This document shows positions 20,326 through 29,940 of a DNA stretch of 64,000 nucleotides, in pieces. Below the pieces are notes generated by a model, which was given only the letters and a program-made list of their open reading frames with translations, was not told the DNA's origin and ran no database searches. Numbering within the stretch: position 1 is the first letter of the stretch; every line of letters starts with the position of its first letter. This DNA is from Spirochaetia bacterium (GTDB lineage: Bacteria > Spirochaetota > Leptospiria > Turneriellales > JAOUOS01): NCBI GenBank assembly GCA_029880265.1, contig JAOUOT010000009.1, forward strand, positions 52,021-116,020, read 5' to 3'. The translations under genes and the position numbers were made by a program.

Positions 20326-21216
20326 ATGAGTCATATTAAAATCAAAAAAGGAATTGTTTTAGCGGGAGGCTCGCGAAACAGTCTTTATCCCATTGCGACA
20401 GCCGTGTCAAAGCATTTTTTTCCCTTGTATAATAAGCCAATGATTTATTATCCCGTTTCTACATTAATGCTGGCCGGTATCAAAGATATTTTGCTGATAT
20501 CAGCGCCTGAAGACTTGCCTGTTTTTCAAAAACTTTTAGGCGATGGTTTGCAATGGGGAATTTCAATTCGGTACGCCGTTCAGCCAAAACCCCGCGGTAT
20601 TGCTGAAGCTTTCATCATTGCCGAAGATTTTATAGACGGCGATAGCTGCGCTTTGATATTAGGCGATAATTTATTTTATGGCTATGGGTTATCTGAAATG
20701 CTTTCAGACTGTGTTTTAATAGAAAAGGGAGCAAAAATATTCGCGTATAGGGTTAAGAATCCTCAAAGGTACGGCGTGGTAGAATTTGACAGCTTGCAAA
20801 GAGTAATTTCAGTTGAAGAAAAGCCTTTAAAACCAAAGTCGCCGTTTGTTGTAACAGGGTTATACTTTTTTGATAATCATGTAGTAGAAAGAGCGAAGAG
20901 TTTAAAATTATCGAATAGAGACAATTTTGAAATTTCTGATCTTATTAAGATATATCTTGAAAATGGGGAGCTTATAGCGCGGCCATTGGGGCGCGGGATG
21001 GCCTGGCTCGATACAAGTACGTTTGATTCTCTGCTTGAGGCTTCCAATTTTATAAAAATTATTGAAGAAAGGCAGGGGCTAAGAATCGGATGTTTAGAAG
21101 AAATTGCCTACCGAAATAATTTTATATCAAAAGAACAATTTAAGAAACTTGCCGAATCGTTATCAAAAACAGAGTATGGCCAATACCTTTATAAAATATT
21201 AATAAATAAAATTTAA
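20326..21216 (+). CDS. rfbA: Glucose-1-phosphate thymidylyltransferase
   Basis: KKGIVLAGGSRNSLYPIATAVSKHFFPLYNKPMIYYPVSTLMLAGI; LILGDNLFYG; VEEKPLKPKSPFVVTGLYFFDN. Confidence 0.95.
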   Translation: MSHIKIKKGIVLAGGSRNSLYPIATAVSKHFFPLYNKPMIYYPVSTLMLAGIKDILLISAPEDLPVFQKLLGDGLQWGISIRYAVQPKPRGIAEAFIIAEDFIDGDSCALILGDNLFYGYGLSEMLSDCVLIEKGAKIFAYRVKNPQRYGVVEFDSLQRVISVEEKPLKPKSPFVVTGLYFFDNHVVERAKSLKLSNRDNFEISDLIKIYLENGELIARPLGRGMAWLDTSTFDSLLEASNFIKIIEERQGLRIGCLEEIAYRNNFISKEQFKKLAESLSKTEYGQYLYKILINKI

Positions 21217-21396
21217 TAAATAAAATGCTATTTTAGATGCCTGCGTCTGACTTGTAATTATTTTATAAAAAATCCCGTAAATAAAAACATTTCATGCATG
21301 TTTTATGGCCGAAGGCGTCTTCAATGTATAAATATAATCTATGTTCTTGAAGTATTGAAATAAGTAATTTAAGCGCAAATAACCGAGGTATGAAAA

Positions 21397-21768
21397 ATGA
21401 ACAATAAAAACGTGCTTTTAGTCGACGATTCTATTTTAACCAGAAAACAGCTTGGCGAGATTTTAGAAGAAGCGGGATGCCGCATAAAAGAATATGCGGT
21501 TGACGGCATAGACGCTCTCGAGAAATTTCGGCTTAATCAAGATTTTATCGATTTGGTAACTCTTGATATCACCATGCCTAAGATGGACGGCATAGAAACC
21601 CTGCGGGAAATCATGAAAATAAAGCCCGACGCAAAAGTGTATATGGTAAGCTCAATGGGAAAAGATCAAATTATAAAAGAATGCATGAGCTTAGGCGCGA
21701 GCGGTTTCATTGTAAAACCGTTTTACAAGAAAAAAATATTTGAAACAATCTTAAGCGTCTCGGCATAA
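21397..21768 (+). CDS. CheY-like response regulator
   Basis: LLVDDSILTRKQL...LDITMPKMDGIETL...MVSSMGK...FIVKPF. Confidence 0.93.
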   Translation: MNNKNVLLVDDSILTRKQLGEILEEAGCRIKEYAVDGIDALEKFRLNQDFIDLVTLDITMPKMDGIETLREIMKIKPDAKVYMVSSMGKDQIIKECMSLGASGFIVKPFYKKKIFETILSVSA

Positions 21769-21775
21769 TATGCGC

Positions 21776-21838
21776 TTTAAATTTTAGTGAAATAATATGC
21801 GCATATTTGTCCCCAAGTAAGATGAACTAAAATTTAAA
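21776..21838. repeat. Perfect 13-bp inverted repeat with a 12-bp palindrome in the loop
   Basis: TTTAAATTTTAGT 21776-21788, ACTAAAATTTAAA 21826-21838; ATATGCGCATAT inside. Confidence 0.6.
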
Positions 21839-21963
21839 CTTGACAGCTTGGCCAGATTTTTTTAATTAGTCGCTCTTTTTTTAATTTGACGATAGAAGTT
21901 TTAGTTTTTACGCGTCTAATAAAATAGAGATAATAAAATAGAGAATACCGAAAGGATGTCGAG

Positions 21964-22371
21964 ATGACAAGTGTAGAAAAAACAAATATAAAGATAATCA
22001 TTGCCGATGATCATGACGTTTTCAGAAAACATATTAAAAATCTGATTATTCATAAAAATTTGGCAGAGAAAATTGACGAAGCCGTAAACGGCATAGAGCT
22101 GATTAAGAATCTTGAAAAGAACAAATATGATATCGTTCTTTTAGATATATCTATGCCCGAAATGGACGGGCTTGCTGCTTTAGAAGTTATCAAAGAAAGA
22201 TTTCCCGATTTAAAAATTCTTGTATTAACCATGCATTATGAAGATTCATACAAGAAGAGGGTTAAAGAAAAAGGAGCCGACGGCTTTATCTTGAAAACGC
22301 AGATTTTTGATAATATTTTCAAAGCAATTGAAGCCATTATGAGCGGCAAAAAATATTTTATTGATTCTTGA
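21964..22371 (+). CDS. Response regulator receiver protein
   Basis: IIIADDHDVFRKHIKNLI; VLLDISMPEMDGLAALE; VLTMHYEDSYKKRVKEKGADGFILK; no output domain. Confidence 0.9.
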   Translation: MTSVEKTNIKIIIADDHDVFRKHIKNLIIHKNLAEKIDEAVNGIELIKNLEKNKYDIVLLDISMPEMDGLAALEVIKERFPDLKILVLTMHYEDSYKKRVKEKGADGFILKTQIFDNIFKAIEAIMSGKKYFIDS

Positions 22372-22417
22372 AGAAAAATATTGATTAATATCTTTAAAAT
22401 TAAATAAGTTTCATAAA

Positions 22418-24418
22418 TCAAGAATTATCTTCAAAAAATATTTTAATAACCGCGTCTGATATTTTTTTGTTTACTCCTTTTACGCTTAAAAGCCGATTGC
22501 TTAGCGCGGTTTTATTGGTTTCAAAAAAATCAATCTTTCGAAGGGTCGCCATAAGGTTTTTAGCCGTTTTCTCTGCGATTCCCGGAATTTGATTTAAGGT
22601 TGAAGTTAAGTTCTTTTTAAGACGAAGACTTCGATGATACGAAAGACAAAATCGGTGAGCTTCGTCGCGGGCATGGCGCAATATAAGCATGCCGGGGCTG
22701 TTTTTATCCATTTTTAGTTTATGGTTCGATTCAAGATAAATTTCTTCTTCTTTTTTTGCCAATGAAATAACGGGAACAGAAATGCCGCATTCAGACCGCG
22801 CCTTTAGCGCCGCTTTTAGCTGCGTTATGCCCCCGTCGATAACAATCAAATCGGGCGGTTTTTCATTTGTTTCTTTCAGTTTTCGCAATCGTCTTGAAAT
22901 TGTTTCATGAATCATGGCGGGATCGTTTATGCCCTCAACGGTTTTGATTTTATATTTTCTGTATCCCGGTTTGTGCGGAAGTCCGTTTTTAAACATAACG
23001 CCTGCGGCGACAGGCTCTTGCCCGAATAAATTTGATATATCGTAGCATTCAATAGTTTCGGGTATTTTAGAGAGTTTTAATAAAGAATAGAGCTGTCTTA
23101 ACCCTCTTCGTTTATTTTGAATATTTTCTGATAAAATTCTTTCGTTAAGACTTAATCGTGCGTTTGTAAGCGCCATTTTAAAAAGATTCTCAATTTGCTT
23201 ATATTGCGGATGTATGCTTCGCAAAGATCTATTGGTTTTTATTTTAATTTTCTGGCCCGTTTTGTTTTTCAAGGCGTTTTCCCATTGTTTTGCGTTTGGC
23301 ATTTTATGTGAGATAAAAATAGTATCGGGATAATCAATTAGCCGCATATAATAATCGAAGAAAAACGCCTCAAGATATTCTGCGTATAATTCTTCTGCGG
23401 GTTCTTTATGAAAATCGGCGGAGTCATTTGAATAATTCAAATATGAGGCCTCGCTTAGAGCGTAATTTTCTTTACCGGTTAAATTTCCGTTTCTGATTTT
23501 TAATATAACGATTTGGGCGAAAAAGATTAATTCGTTATTGTCTTTAGATCCGGTTGAAAAATAATCAAGCCTGGTTTTTAATTCTTGCTCAATCTCTTTT
23601 CTAGAAAGCAAAACAAGGCCCGCAATATCATAGTTGTGCCGCTCGTTTTCTTCGTGAACCGTTTGACCCTGAAGCGTTATTTCAATGTCTTTTAAGATGT
23701 CTCTGGCTCTGGCCGCTTTTTCAAAATCAAGGTTTTCTGAATAATTATTCATTTGTTTTTTTAAGTTTTCCTGCACAGTCTGGCTTTTGCCTTCTAAAAA
23801 CTCTTTGATTTGAAGCGTCATATTTTGATATTCCCGCTCGTCGACATTGCCCGCGCAGGGGGCCCAGCAGCGTTTAAGGTGATAGTTCAGGCAGGGTTTG
23901 CGGGGTTTGCTTAAAGGAAATTTTAAGGATCTTTTTCTGACAGGAAATATCTTATTGACAAGAGCAAGGGTGTTTCGAGCCGCTTTTACGTCTGAGAAGG
24001 GCCCGAAATAAGCGTGATTTAAATTTGTTTTTCTTCGGGTAATGAATAACCGCGGGTACGCTTCGCCCATAGTTAAGCATATATAAGGATATCTTTTATC
24101 GTCTTTTAACCTTACATTGTACACAGGGTTGTATTTTTTTATCAGGTTGCTTTCTAAAAGAAGGGCCTCAAGTTCAGATGACGTTACAATCCAGTCTAAG
24201 TCGGCGACTTTCGACATAAGAAAACGGGTTTTATATTCGTCGCTGTTAAGATACTGCCTGATTCTGTTTTTAAGATTTTTAGCTTTTCCCGCGTATAAAA
24301 CCTGTCTTGTTTCTTCATTCTCTTTTTCTTCTTTTTCGCCTAGCCAAAGATAGCATCCGGGCTCAGCGGGTACCGATATAAGCTTTGTTTTAAGGTCTGC
24401 TTTTTTATATTGGCTCAC
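22418..24418 (-). CDS. uvrC: Excinuclease ABC subunit C
   Basis: GIY-YIG N-term (PGCYLW...VLYAGKAKNLKNRIRQYL), CLNYHLKRCWAPC, YDISNLFGQEPVAAGVMF, C-terminal HhH. Confidence 0.97.
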   Translation of the reverse strand: MSQYKKADLKTKLISVPAEPGCYLWLGEKEEKENEETRQVLYAGKAKNLKNRIRQYLNSDEYKTRFLMSKVADLDWIVTSSELEALLLESNLIKKYNPVYNVRLKDDKRYPYICLTMGEAYPRLFITRRKTNLNHAYFGPFSDVKAARNTLALVNKIFPVRKRSLKFPLSKPRKPCLNYHLKRCWAPCAGNVDEREYQNMTLQIKEFLEGKSQTVQENLKKQMNNYSENLDFEKAARARDILKDIEITLQGQTVHEENERHNYDIAGLVLLSRKEIEQELKTRLDYFSTGSKDNNELIFFAQIVILKIRNGNLTGKENYALSEASYLNYSNDSADFHKEPAEELYAEYLEAFFFDYYMRLIDYPDTIFISHKMPNAKQWENALKNKTGQKIKIKTNRSLRSIHPQYKQIENLFKMALTNARLSLNERILSENIQNKRRGLRQLYSLLKLSKIPETIECYDISNLFGQEPVAAGVMFKNGLPHKPGYRKYKIKTVEGINDPAMIHETISRRLRKLKETNEKPPDLIVIDGGITQLKAALKARSECGISVPVISLAKKEEEIYLESNHKLKMDKNSPGMLILRHARDEAHRFCLSYHRSLRLKKNLTSTLNQIPGIAEKTAKNLMATLRKIDFFETNKTALSNRLLSVKGVNKKISDAVIKIFFEDNS

Positions 24419-24592
24419 TTTAAATGAATAATATATTAAAAGTTGTCTGTCAAGCGTATATTAACTAATAATAGCGCGGTAAAATTTTTCTTTTAAAATA
24501 AGGTCCTACGCAAATATCTTTGTATATTTTCCTATCATATAGGAACAAAAATTATAATATTTGCCTAAAGAAGAACGATAATATTTAAGATG

Positions 24593-24610
24593 TCTTAACC
24601 TGCGTTAAGA
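24593..24610. promoter_or_regulatory. Dyad TCTTAAC-N4-GTTAAGA, candidate operator upstream of the respiratory locus
   Basis: Perfect 7-bp arms; 5-N4-5 core geometry of Crp/Fnr-family sites; 120 bp upstream of ATG 24731. Confidence 0.4.
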
Positions 24611-24730
24611 TACAGGCTTTATTTCATCTAAATTGATCTAATTCTGAAAAAAGAAATTTACAATAGACGGTGTTTTGCTACTTCGGTCTATATAAATAGA
24701 ATCTAAGCGAGAAATCGGTAAAAGTAAAAA

Positions 24731-26164
24731 ATGCTAGAAGATATAAAGAAAATCAGCGTAAGCGAGAATGATAAATATTACGCGAGAAAGTGGTTTACAT
24801 TATCGGTTGCAAGCTTGGTTGTCGCGGGGCTTTTTTCGCTTTTTTTAACCTTTTCAAGAATACCTTTTTTTAGCCAATTTATAAGCGATCCTCTTTTTTT
24901 TAAGCGGGCCCTTGTTGTGCATGTCGATTTGGCGCTTATTGTTTGGATGTTTTCATTTATTGCCGCCGCGTTTTATGTGCTAATACCCGGCGATAGAGAA
25001 AAAAATTTTTTCAACAATTTATATTTTGGCGTATCGGTAAGCGGCGTAGGGCTTATGGTTATATCGCCGATAGTCTCGGGTTCGGCGCCTATATTGGCAA
25101 ATTATGTTCCCGTTGTCGATAATTCATTATTTATTGCGGGCCTGCTGATGTTTGCAGGGGGCCTTTTGTTTACGTTTCTAGATTCTCGCCTTTTATGGGA
25201 TTCTAAAAAAAACTCGGCAGACGCCGGCGAAAAAGCTTATATTCCCGGTATTCGGGTGGCCGTACTTTTATTTATCATTGCTCTTGAAGTTTTTCTGGTT
25301 TCATACTTAAATACAGACTCTTCGTCTGACGCTAAAATTTATTATGAGATTTTATTTTGGGGAGGGGGGCATCTTCTTCAAATGGCTTCAGAAATGGTTA
25401 AGGTTTCTATCTGGATATTTCTGCTTTATGTGTTAACGCATAAGTATGCGATTAAAAGACATCATTTTTTTATTATTTCGGGCCTGTATCTTCTTCCCGT
25501 TTTTATTTTTGTTCCGTATGCCCTGACTATAAATCCGGCCAATAACGATTATCGCAATCTTTTCACAAACCTTATGAGATGGGGTATTTTTCCTTTTGTT
25601 ACGGCTGTATTTGTATTTTGTGTACATTTTCTTTACCGCCTGAAAAAAGAAAAAATAAGCTATAAACTAAACAGTCTGCCTTATAACGCTTTTATTATAA
25701 GCGTTATATTAACAATCACAGGTTATATTTTAGGCGCTTTTATTGGCGGCTCTAATACGATGATTCCTGCGCATTACCATGCGTCTATAGGGGCCGTTAC
25801 GGTGGCTTTTATGGCGTTTGCTTTTATTATGCTAAAATTTTTAGATTTTCCTTTACCGCAGTTCAGCAAAAAGAAAATTGTCTCTTATCAGCCGATGATA
25901 TTCGGAATTGGGCAAATAACCTTTTCAATAGGGTTTGCCATAGCGGGTTCATACGGTATGGGCAGAAAAGTTTATGGCGCAGAACAGCAGGTTAGAGGTT
26001 TTTGGGATTACCTTGGGCTCAGCATTATGGGGCTCGGGGGTTTTGTTGCAATTATAGGCGGTTTGATTTTTCTGTCTGTAGTTTTAGCCGCGATGTGGAA
26101 AAAATATACCGAATTAAACGCGGCAGTTAAGATTCTAAATAAGGAGGAAAGTTATGGGAAATGA
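24731..26164 (+). CDS. Divergent heme-copper oxidase subunit I-like membrane protein lacking the CuB His-His pair
   Basis: Polytopic; VVHVDLALIVWMF (heme ligand region), FWGGGHLLQMASEMVKVSIW, IPAHYHASIGAVTVAFMA (HxH); no HH in the helix VII region. Confidence 0.78.
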   Translation: MLEDIKKISVSENDKYYARKWFTLSVASLVVAGLFSLFLTFSRIPFFSQFISDPLFFKRALVVHVDLALIVWMFSFIAAAFYVLIPGDREKNFFNNLYFGVSVSGVGLMVISPIVSGSAPILANYVPVVDNSLFIAGLLMFAGGLLFTFLDSRLLWDSKKNSADAGEKAYIPGIRVAVLLFIIALEVFLVSYLNTDSSSDAKIYYEILFWGGGHLLQMASEMVKVSIWIFLLYVLTHKYAIKRHHFFIISGLYLLPVFIFVPYALTINPANNDYRNLFTNLMRWGIFPFVTAVFVFCVHFLYRLKKEKISYKLNSLPYNAFIISVILTITGYILGAFIGGSNTMIPAHYHASIGAVTVAFMAFAFIMLKFLDFPLPQFSKKKIVSYQPMIFGIGQITFSIGFAIAGSYGMGRKVYGAEQQVRGFWDYLGLSIMGLGGFVAIIGGLIFLSVVLAAMWKKYTELNAAVKILNKEESYGK

Positions 26165-26300
26165 AAATACGCATTGGCTTGAAAGGCTGATGGAAAACCC
26201 TTGGATGTTACTGATATTGGGTATCGTTGTACCCACTATATCGTATACCGTTTGGGGAGTGTATGATGTACTGAGTTTACCTGTGGCTCCGTTGCCGTAA
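26154..26300 (+). CDS. 48-aa single-TM microprotein between the oxidase-like subunits
   Basis: MGNENTHWLERLMENPWMLLILGIVVPTISYTVWGVYDVLSLPVAPLP*; RBS AAGGAGGAAAGTT; below the ORF-track length cutoff. Confidence 0.78.
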   Translation: MGNENTHWLERLMENPWMLLILGIVVPTISYTVWGVYDVLSLPVAPLP

Positions 26301-26358
26301 GTAAAAAATGAATTTCAAAAAATTAAAGAATTAAAGAACTAAAAAAGGAGAAAATAGT

Positions 26359-26895
26359 ATGAGTTTTATGATACCTGAAAAAGATTGGTTCAAGGCTCCC
26401 GATAAAGGCGAAAAAAGCTGGATAGCTATCGGCTTTATATGGTGTCTGGTTCTGTTTTTTTCAATGCCTATTTGGCACATTTATGGAAAGCAGAACTCTT
26501 CAAGCGAGTCTTATAGAGTTAAGCCTGAAGATTTTTCTGCAAGAGTAATGAAATTTGTAGAAACAAATTCAATTGGCAAAGACGGAAATACGCCTATTGT
26601 ACAGCCTAAACCGGGCGGTCACGCGTATGTAATGGGCGGAGGTTATATTTGGTACCCGATTTTAAAATTGAAAAAAGGTAACGAATATATTCTTCATATT
26701 TCATCAACAGATTATCAGCATGGTTTTTCGCTTCAGGGTGAAGCGGGAATTAATATGAATTTTCAGATTCTTCCCGGATACGATCACGTATTAAAAATCA
26801 CTCCTACCACAAGCGGTACATTCAATATTGTTTGTAACGAGTTTTGCGGCGCGAGACATCATGTGATGACTGGTAAAATTTTAGTGGAGGATTAA
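26359..26895 (+). CDS. Subunit II, CuA domain (oxidase/NOR-type)
   Basis: N-terminal TM; TDYQHGFSLQGEAG; CuA motif CNEFCGARHHVM (CxxxCxxxHxxM). Confidence 0.9.
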   Translation: MSFMIPEKDWFKAPDKGEKSWIAIGFIWCLVLFFSMPIWHIYGKQNSSSESYRVKPEDFSARVMKFVETNSIGKDGNTPIVQPKPGGHAYVMGGGYIWYPILKLKKGNEYILHISSTDYQHGFSLQGEAGINMNFQILPGYDHVLKITPTTSGTFNIVCNEFCGARHHVMTGKILVED

Positions 26896-26901
26896 AATAT
26901 T

Positions 26902-28620
26902 ATGAGTTCTATAGCAGGTTTTTTAAAAGGGAATTTTCTTCCCGGGCAATCAAGAAGCTGTGACACGACGGGTCTTCCGGTTTGCAATACCGCTTCTTTA
27001 TACATTCGATTGAATGCGGTTATTGCTGTTGTTTCGCTTCTGATTGGGGCAATCGCGGCAATTTTAATTGCTCTTACAAGATGGCCGGCCGTTCACCTTC
27101 TTCCGGCTGAATGGTTTTATCGTTTTTTAACGGTTCATGGTTTTAATATGCTTATTTTCTGGATTATTTTTCTTGAAATTGGCATATTGTACTTCGTTGC
27201 TACGACGCTTCTAAATTCAAGATTGTTTTCAAAAGCAATTGCGGCTATTTCGTTTGCTTTGATGCTGATTGGTATGATAATGGTGAACGCCATGATTTTT
27301 ACGGGACAGGCCGATGTTCTTTTTACGTCATATGTTCCGTTAATGGCTCATCCATTATTTTATCTGGGAATAATCTTATTTGCGGTAGGCGCGCTTTTGG
27401 GCGTCGCTAATTTCTTTTTGACAATTCATATTGCCAGAAGAGATAAAACATATGAAGGTCCTTTTCCATTAGTTGTATTTGGCGCTATTACAGCGGCCGT
27501 GATCGCTGTTGTTACCATTTTACACGGCGCTGTGGTTTTAATTCCCACGCTACTATGGTCGGCCGGTCTTCTAGAAACTATAGACCCAGGTTTTTACCGT
27601 GTTGTATGGTGGGGCCTAGGACATATGTCTCAGCAGATTAACGTTGCAGCCATGATCTCAGTATGGTACTTTATGTTCAGCCTGATAGTTGGCGCAAAAC
27701 CTTTAAATCATGCAGTATGTAGAGGCGCGTTTATTCTATATATTTTGTTTATTAACCTTGCTTCTGCTCACCATCTACTTGTAGACCCGGGCGTAAGCAC
27801 AGAGTGGAAAATATGGAATACTTCTTACGCTATGTATCTTGCCGTATTGGCTTCTATGCTTCACGGTTTTACGGTACCGGGCGCTCTTGAAGTAGCTATG
27901 CGTAAAAAAGGCTACAGACAAGGTCTTTTCGGATGGCTTGCGGCTGCTCCCTGGAGTAACCCAGGTTTCTCAGGCGTTTTTATGGCGATGGTCATGTTTG
28001 GCTTTATCGGCGGTATTACAGGCGTTACCATTGGTACAGAGCAGATTTCAATTATTACACATAATACATTGAAACTTCCGGCTCACTTTCATGGTACTGT
28101 AGTTGCGGGTACAACGCTTACTTTTATGGCCTTAGCCTATTATGTGGTGCCTTTGATATTCCAGAAAGACTGGTACGCGAAAGGTTTATTAAGATTACAG
28201 CCATATATATTCGCTATCGGTATTTTCACAGTGATTATTGGTATGCAGTTTGCAGGTTCAGCCGGTATTCCTAGAAGACATTGGGATATCAGTTTTGCCG
28301 GAACTCCAATTCCTATCACTCCGATGGAATCTGGCTGGCTAGCTTTAGTAGGTATCGGCGGCGTTATCGCTTTTCTTGGCCTTCTAATTTTTTTACTGGC
28401 TACTGTTGCAACGGTTTTCTTTGGAAGATCAAACAAAGGTAGACCAATGGAAGATTGGGGCGGAGTAAAAGATATATCGGCAGGCGCCGGCACATGGACA
28501 AAAGAAGACGATCATAAAACTCCCGGAACATGGGCGTTGGTTATGATTCTTCTAACTTGTTTTGTGGTTTACTTTTTCGCTAACTGGAAAGCGTTAGCTG
28601 ACGTTTGGTGGGTTCATTAA
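26902..28620 (+). CDS. Heme-copper oxidoreductase subunit I, B-type-like (terminal oxidase or CuA nitric oxide reductase)
   Basis: LTVHGFNMLIFW, WWGLGHMSQQINVAAMIS, SAHHLLVDPGVSTEWKIWN, PAHFHGTVVAGTTLTFMALAYY; about 12-13 TM. Confidence 0.9.
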   Translation: MSSIAGFLKGNFLPGQSRSCDTTGLPVCNTASLYIRLNAVIAVVSLLIGAIAAILIALTRWPAVHLLPAEWFYRFLTVHGFNMLIFWIIFLEIGILYFVATTLLNSRLFSKAIAAISFALMLIGMIMVNAMIFTGQADVLFTSYVPLMAHPLFYLGIILFAVGALLGVANFFLTIHIARRDKTYEGPFPLVVFGAITAAVIAVVTILHGAVVLIPTLLWSAGLLETIDPGFYRVVWWGLGHMSQQINVAAMISVWYFMFSLIVGAKPLNHAVCRGAFILYILFINLASAHHLLVDPGVSTEWKIWNTSYAMYLAVLASMLHGFTVPGALEVAMRKKGYRQGLFGWLAAAPWSNPGFSGVFMAMVMFGFIGGITGVTIGTEQISIITHNTLKLPAHFHGTVVAGTTLTFMALAYYVVPLIFQKDWYAKGLLRLQPYIFAIGIFTVIIGMQFAGSAGIPRRHWDISFAGTPIPITPMESGWLALVGIGGVIAFLGLLIFLLATVATVFFGRSNKGRPMEDWGGVKDISAGAGTWTKEDDHKTPGTWALVMILLTCFVVYFFANWKALADVWWVH

Positions 28621-28636
28621 TACCCATCTAAATAAT

Positions 28637-28674
28637 ATTATAATCAGGGACTTTTTAAGGTCCCTGATTATAAT
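28637..28674 (+). terminator. 15-bp perfect stem-loop downstream of subunit I
   Basis: ATTATAATCAGGGAC tttttaag GTCCCTGATTATAAT, 17 nt after the stop codon. Confidence 0.7.
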
Positions 28675-28854
28675 AATGTTTTAATCTCTTTAAATTAAAT
28701 TATTGTATTTTATCTATCTTGTTAAAAAATCATTTTTTTTTAGCCAAGGTGAGTAAAATAGAATAAATTTAACCAATAATGTAAATACGGTATTGTAATT
28801 GCATTTATTCTTTATCTGATAATTAGCAAACAAGAAAATAAAAAGGAAAACAAT

Positions 28855-29817
28855 ATGGAAAACCAAAAAAAATCTAACGTTGATATTATTGAAGAAATTC
28901 AAGACTGGCTTGCCGGGTGGAAGTTCCCGATTGTAACGCTATATATGATGTTTTTTATAGTGATTTTCTTCTTTTTGGTATTAGTATATCCTGAATCCGA
29001 CTCTGTCATAGGTCAATTTGCCGAAGATTTTAAAAGATGGTGTTATGGATATGATCCCGCAACCGGAAAGTTAGAGATAGCATATGTAGTGATGTTTTTA
29101 ACCGATCCGTTTATTATTGCAACGGTTATATATTATATATGGAGAGAGCCGGTAAGAAAAATATTAAAAGAAGATCCAAAGCAGACTTTACGATATGGCG
29201 GGTATGCGTTGGCAATTGTATTAATATCAATTTTCGGGATGTTAAGAATTTCAAGCGGCGATAAAGAAATAAACGCTTTGTCACAGCTGAAAACAATGGA
29301 GTTTCCCGCTGATAATTTGCGAACAGAGATTCCGGCAAGAAACTTTAAACTTATTGACCATAAAGATAAGCAAATTGAATTGAATAATTACAAAGGAAAT
29401 GTCGTTATTGTTACGGCTTTTTATACAAATTGCCTAAAAACATGCCCGGCTATTTTGTTTCAGTTAAGAAAAATTGTAGAGTCTATTGATATTAATGATA
29501 GAAAAATTTTAAAAGCGCTGGCGATTACCCTTGATCCTGAAAAAGATACCAAAGAGAATATGGTTAAAACTGCAAAAGATCATAAATTAATTACAGATGA
29601 ATATCATCTATTAAACGGTAAGCCTGAAAATGTTTATGCAGTATTAGAGCAATATGAAATACCAAGAATTGTAAATGAAAAAACCGGCGAAATTGATCAT
29701 CCAAATGTTTTTATACTAATTGATAAGCAGGGTAAAATTGCCTATAGGTTTACTTTAGGAGAGCTTCAGGAAAAATGGATGAAAGAAGCTCTTGAAATTT
29801 TAATAAAAGAAGCATAA
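28855..29817 (+). CDS. SCO1/SenC-family protein with N-terminal TM segments
   Basis: VVIVTAFYTNCLKTCPAILFQLRKI (CxxxCP), LAITLDPEKDTKENMV, C-terminal HPNVFILIDKQGKIAYRF. Confidence 0.85.
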   Translation: MENQKKSNVDIIEEIQDWLAGWKFPIVTLYMMFFIVIFFFLVLVYPESDSVIGQFAEDFKRWCYGYDPATGKLEIAYVVMFLTDPFIIATVIYYIWREPVRKILKEDPKQTLRYGGYALAIVLISIFGMLRISSGDKEINALSQLKTMEFPADNLRTEIPARNFKLIDHKDKQIELNNYKGNVVIVTAFYTNCLKTCPAILFQLRKIVESIDINDRKILKALAITLDPEKDTKENMVKTAKDHKLITDEYHLLNGKPENVYAVLEQYEIPRIVNEKTGEIDHPNVFILIDKQGKIAYRFTLGELQEKWMKEALEILIKEA

Positions 29818-29940
29818 AAATTTAAAAAAAATTGTCAAATTTAAAAAAAATACATAAATTCAATTATTATAATTATTTAATAATGCGATTTTTAAGACAG
29901 AATATCCTCATCTGTTGTTCCAATGGTTATCATTGAAAGA

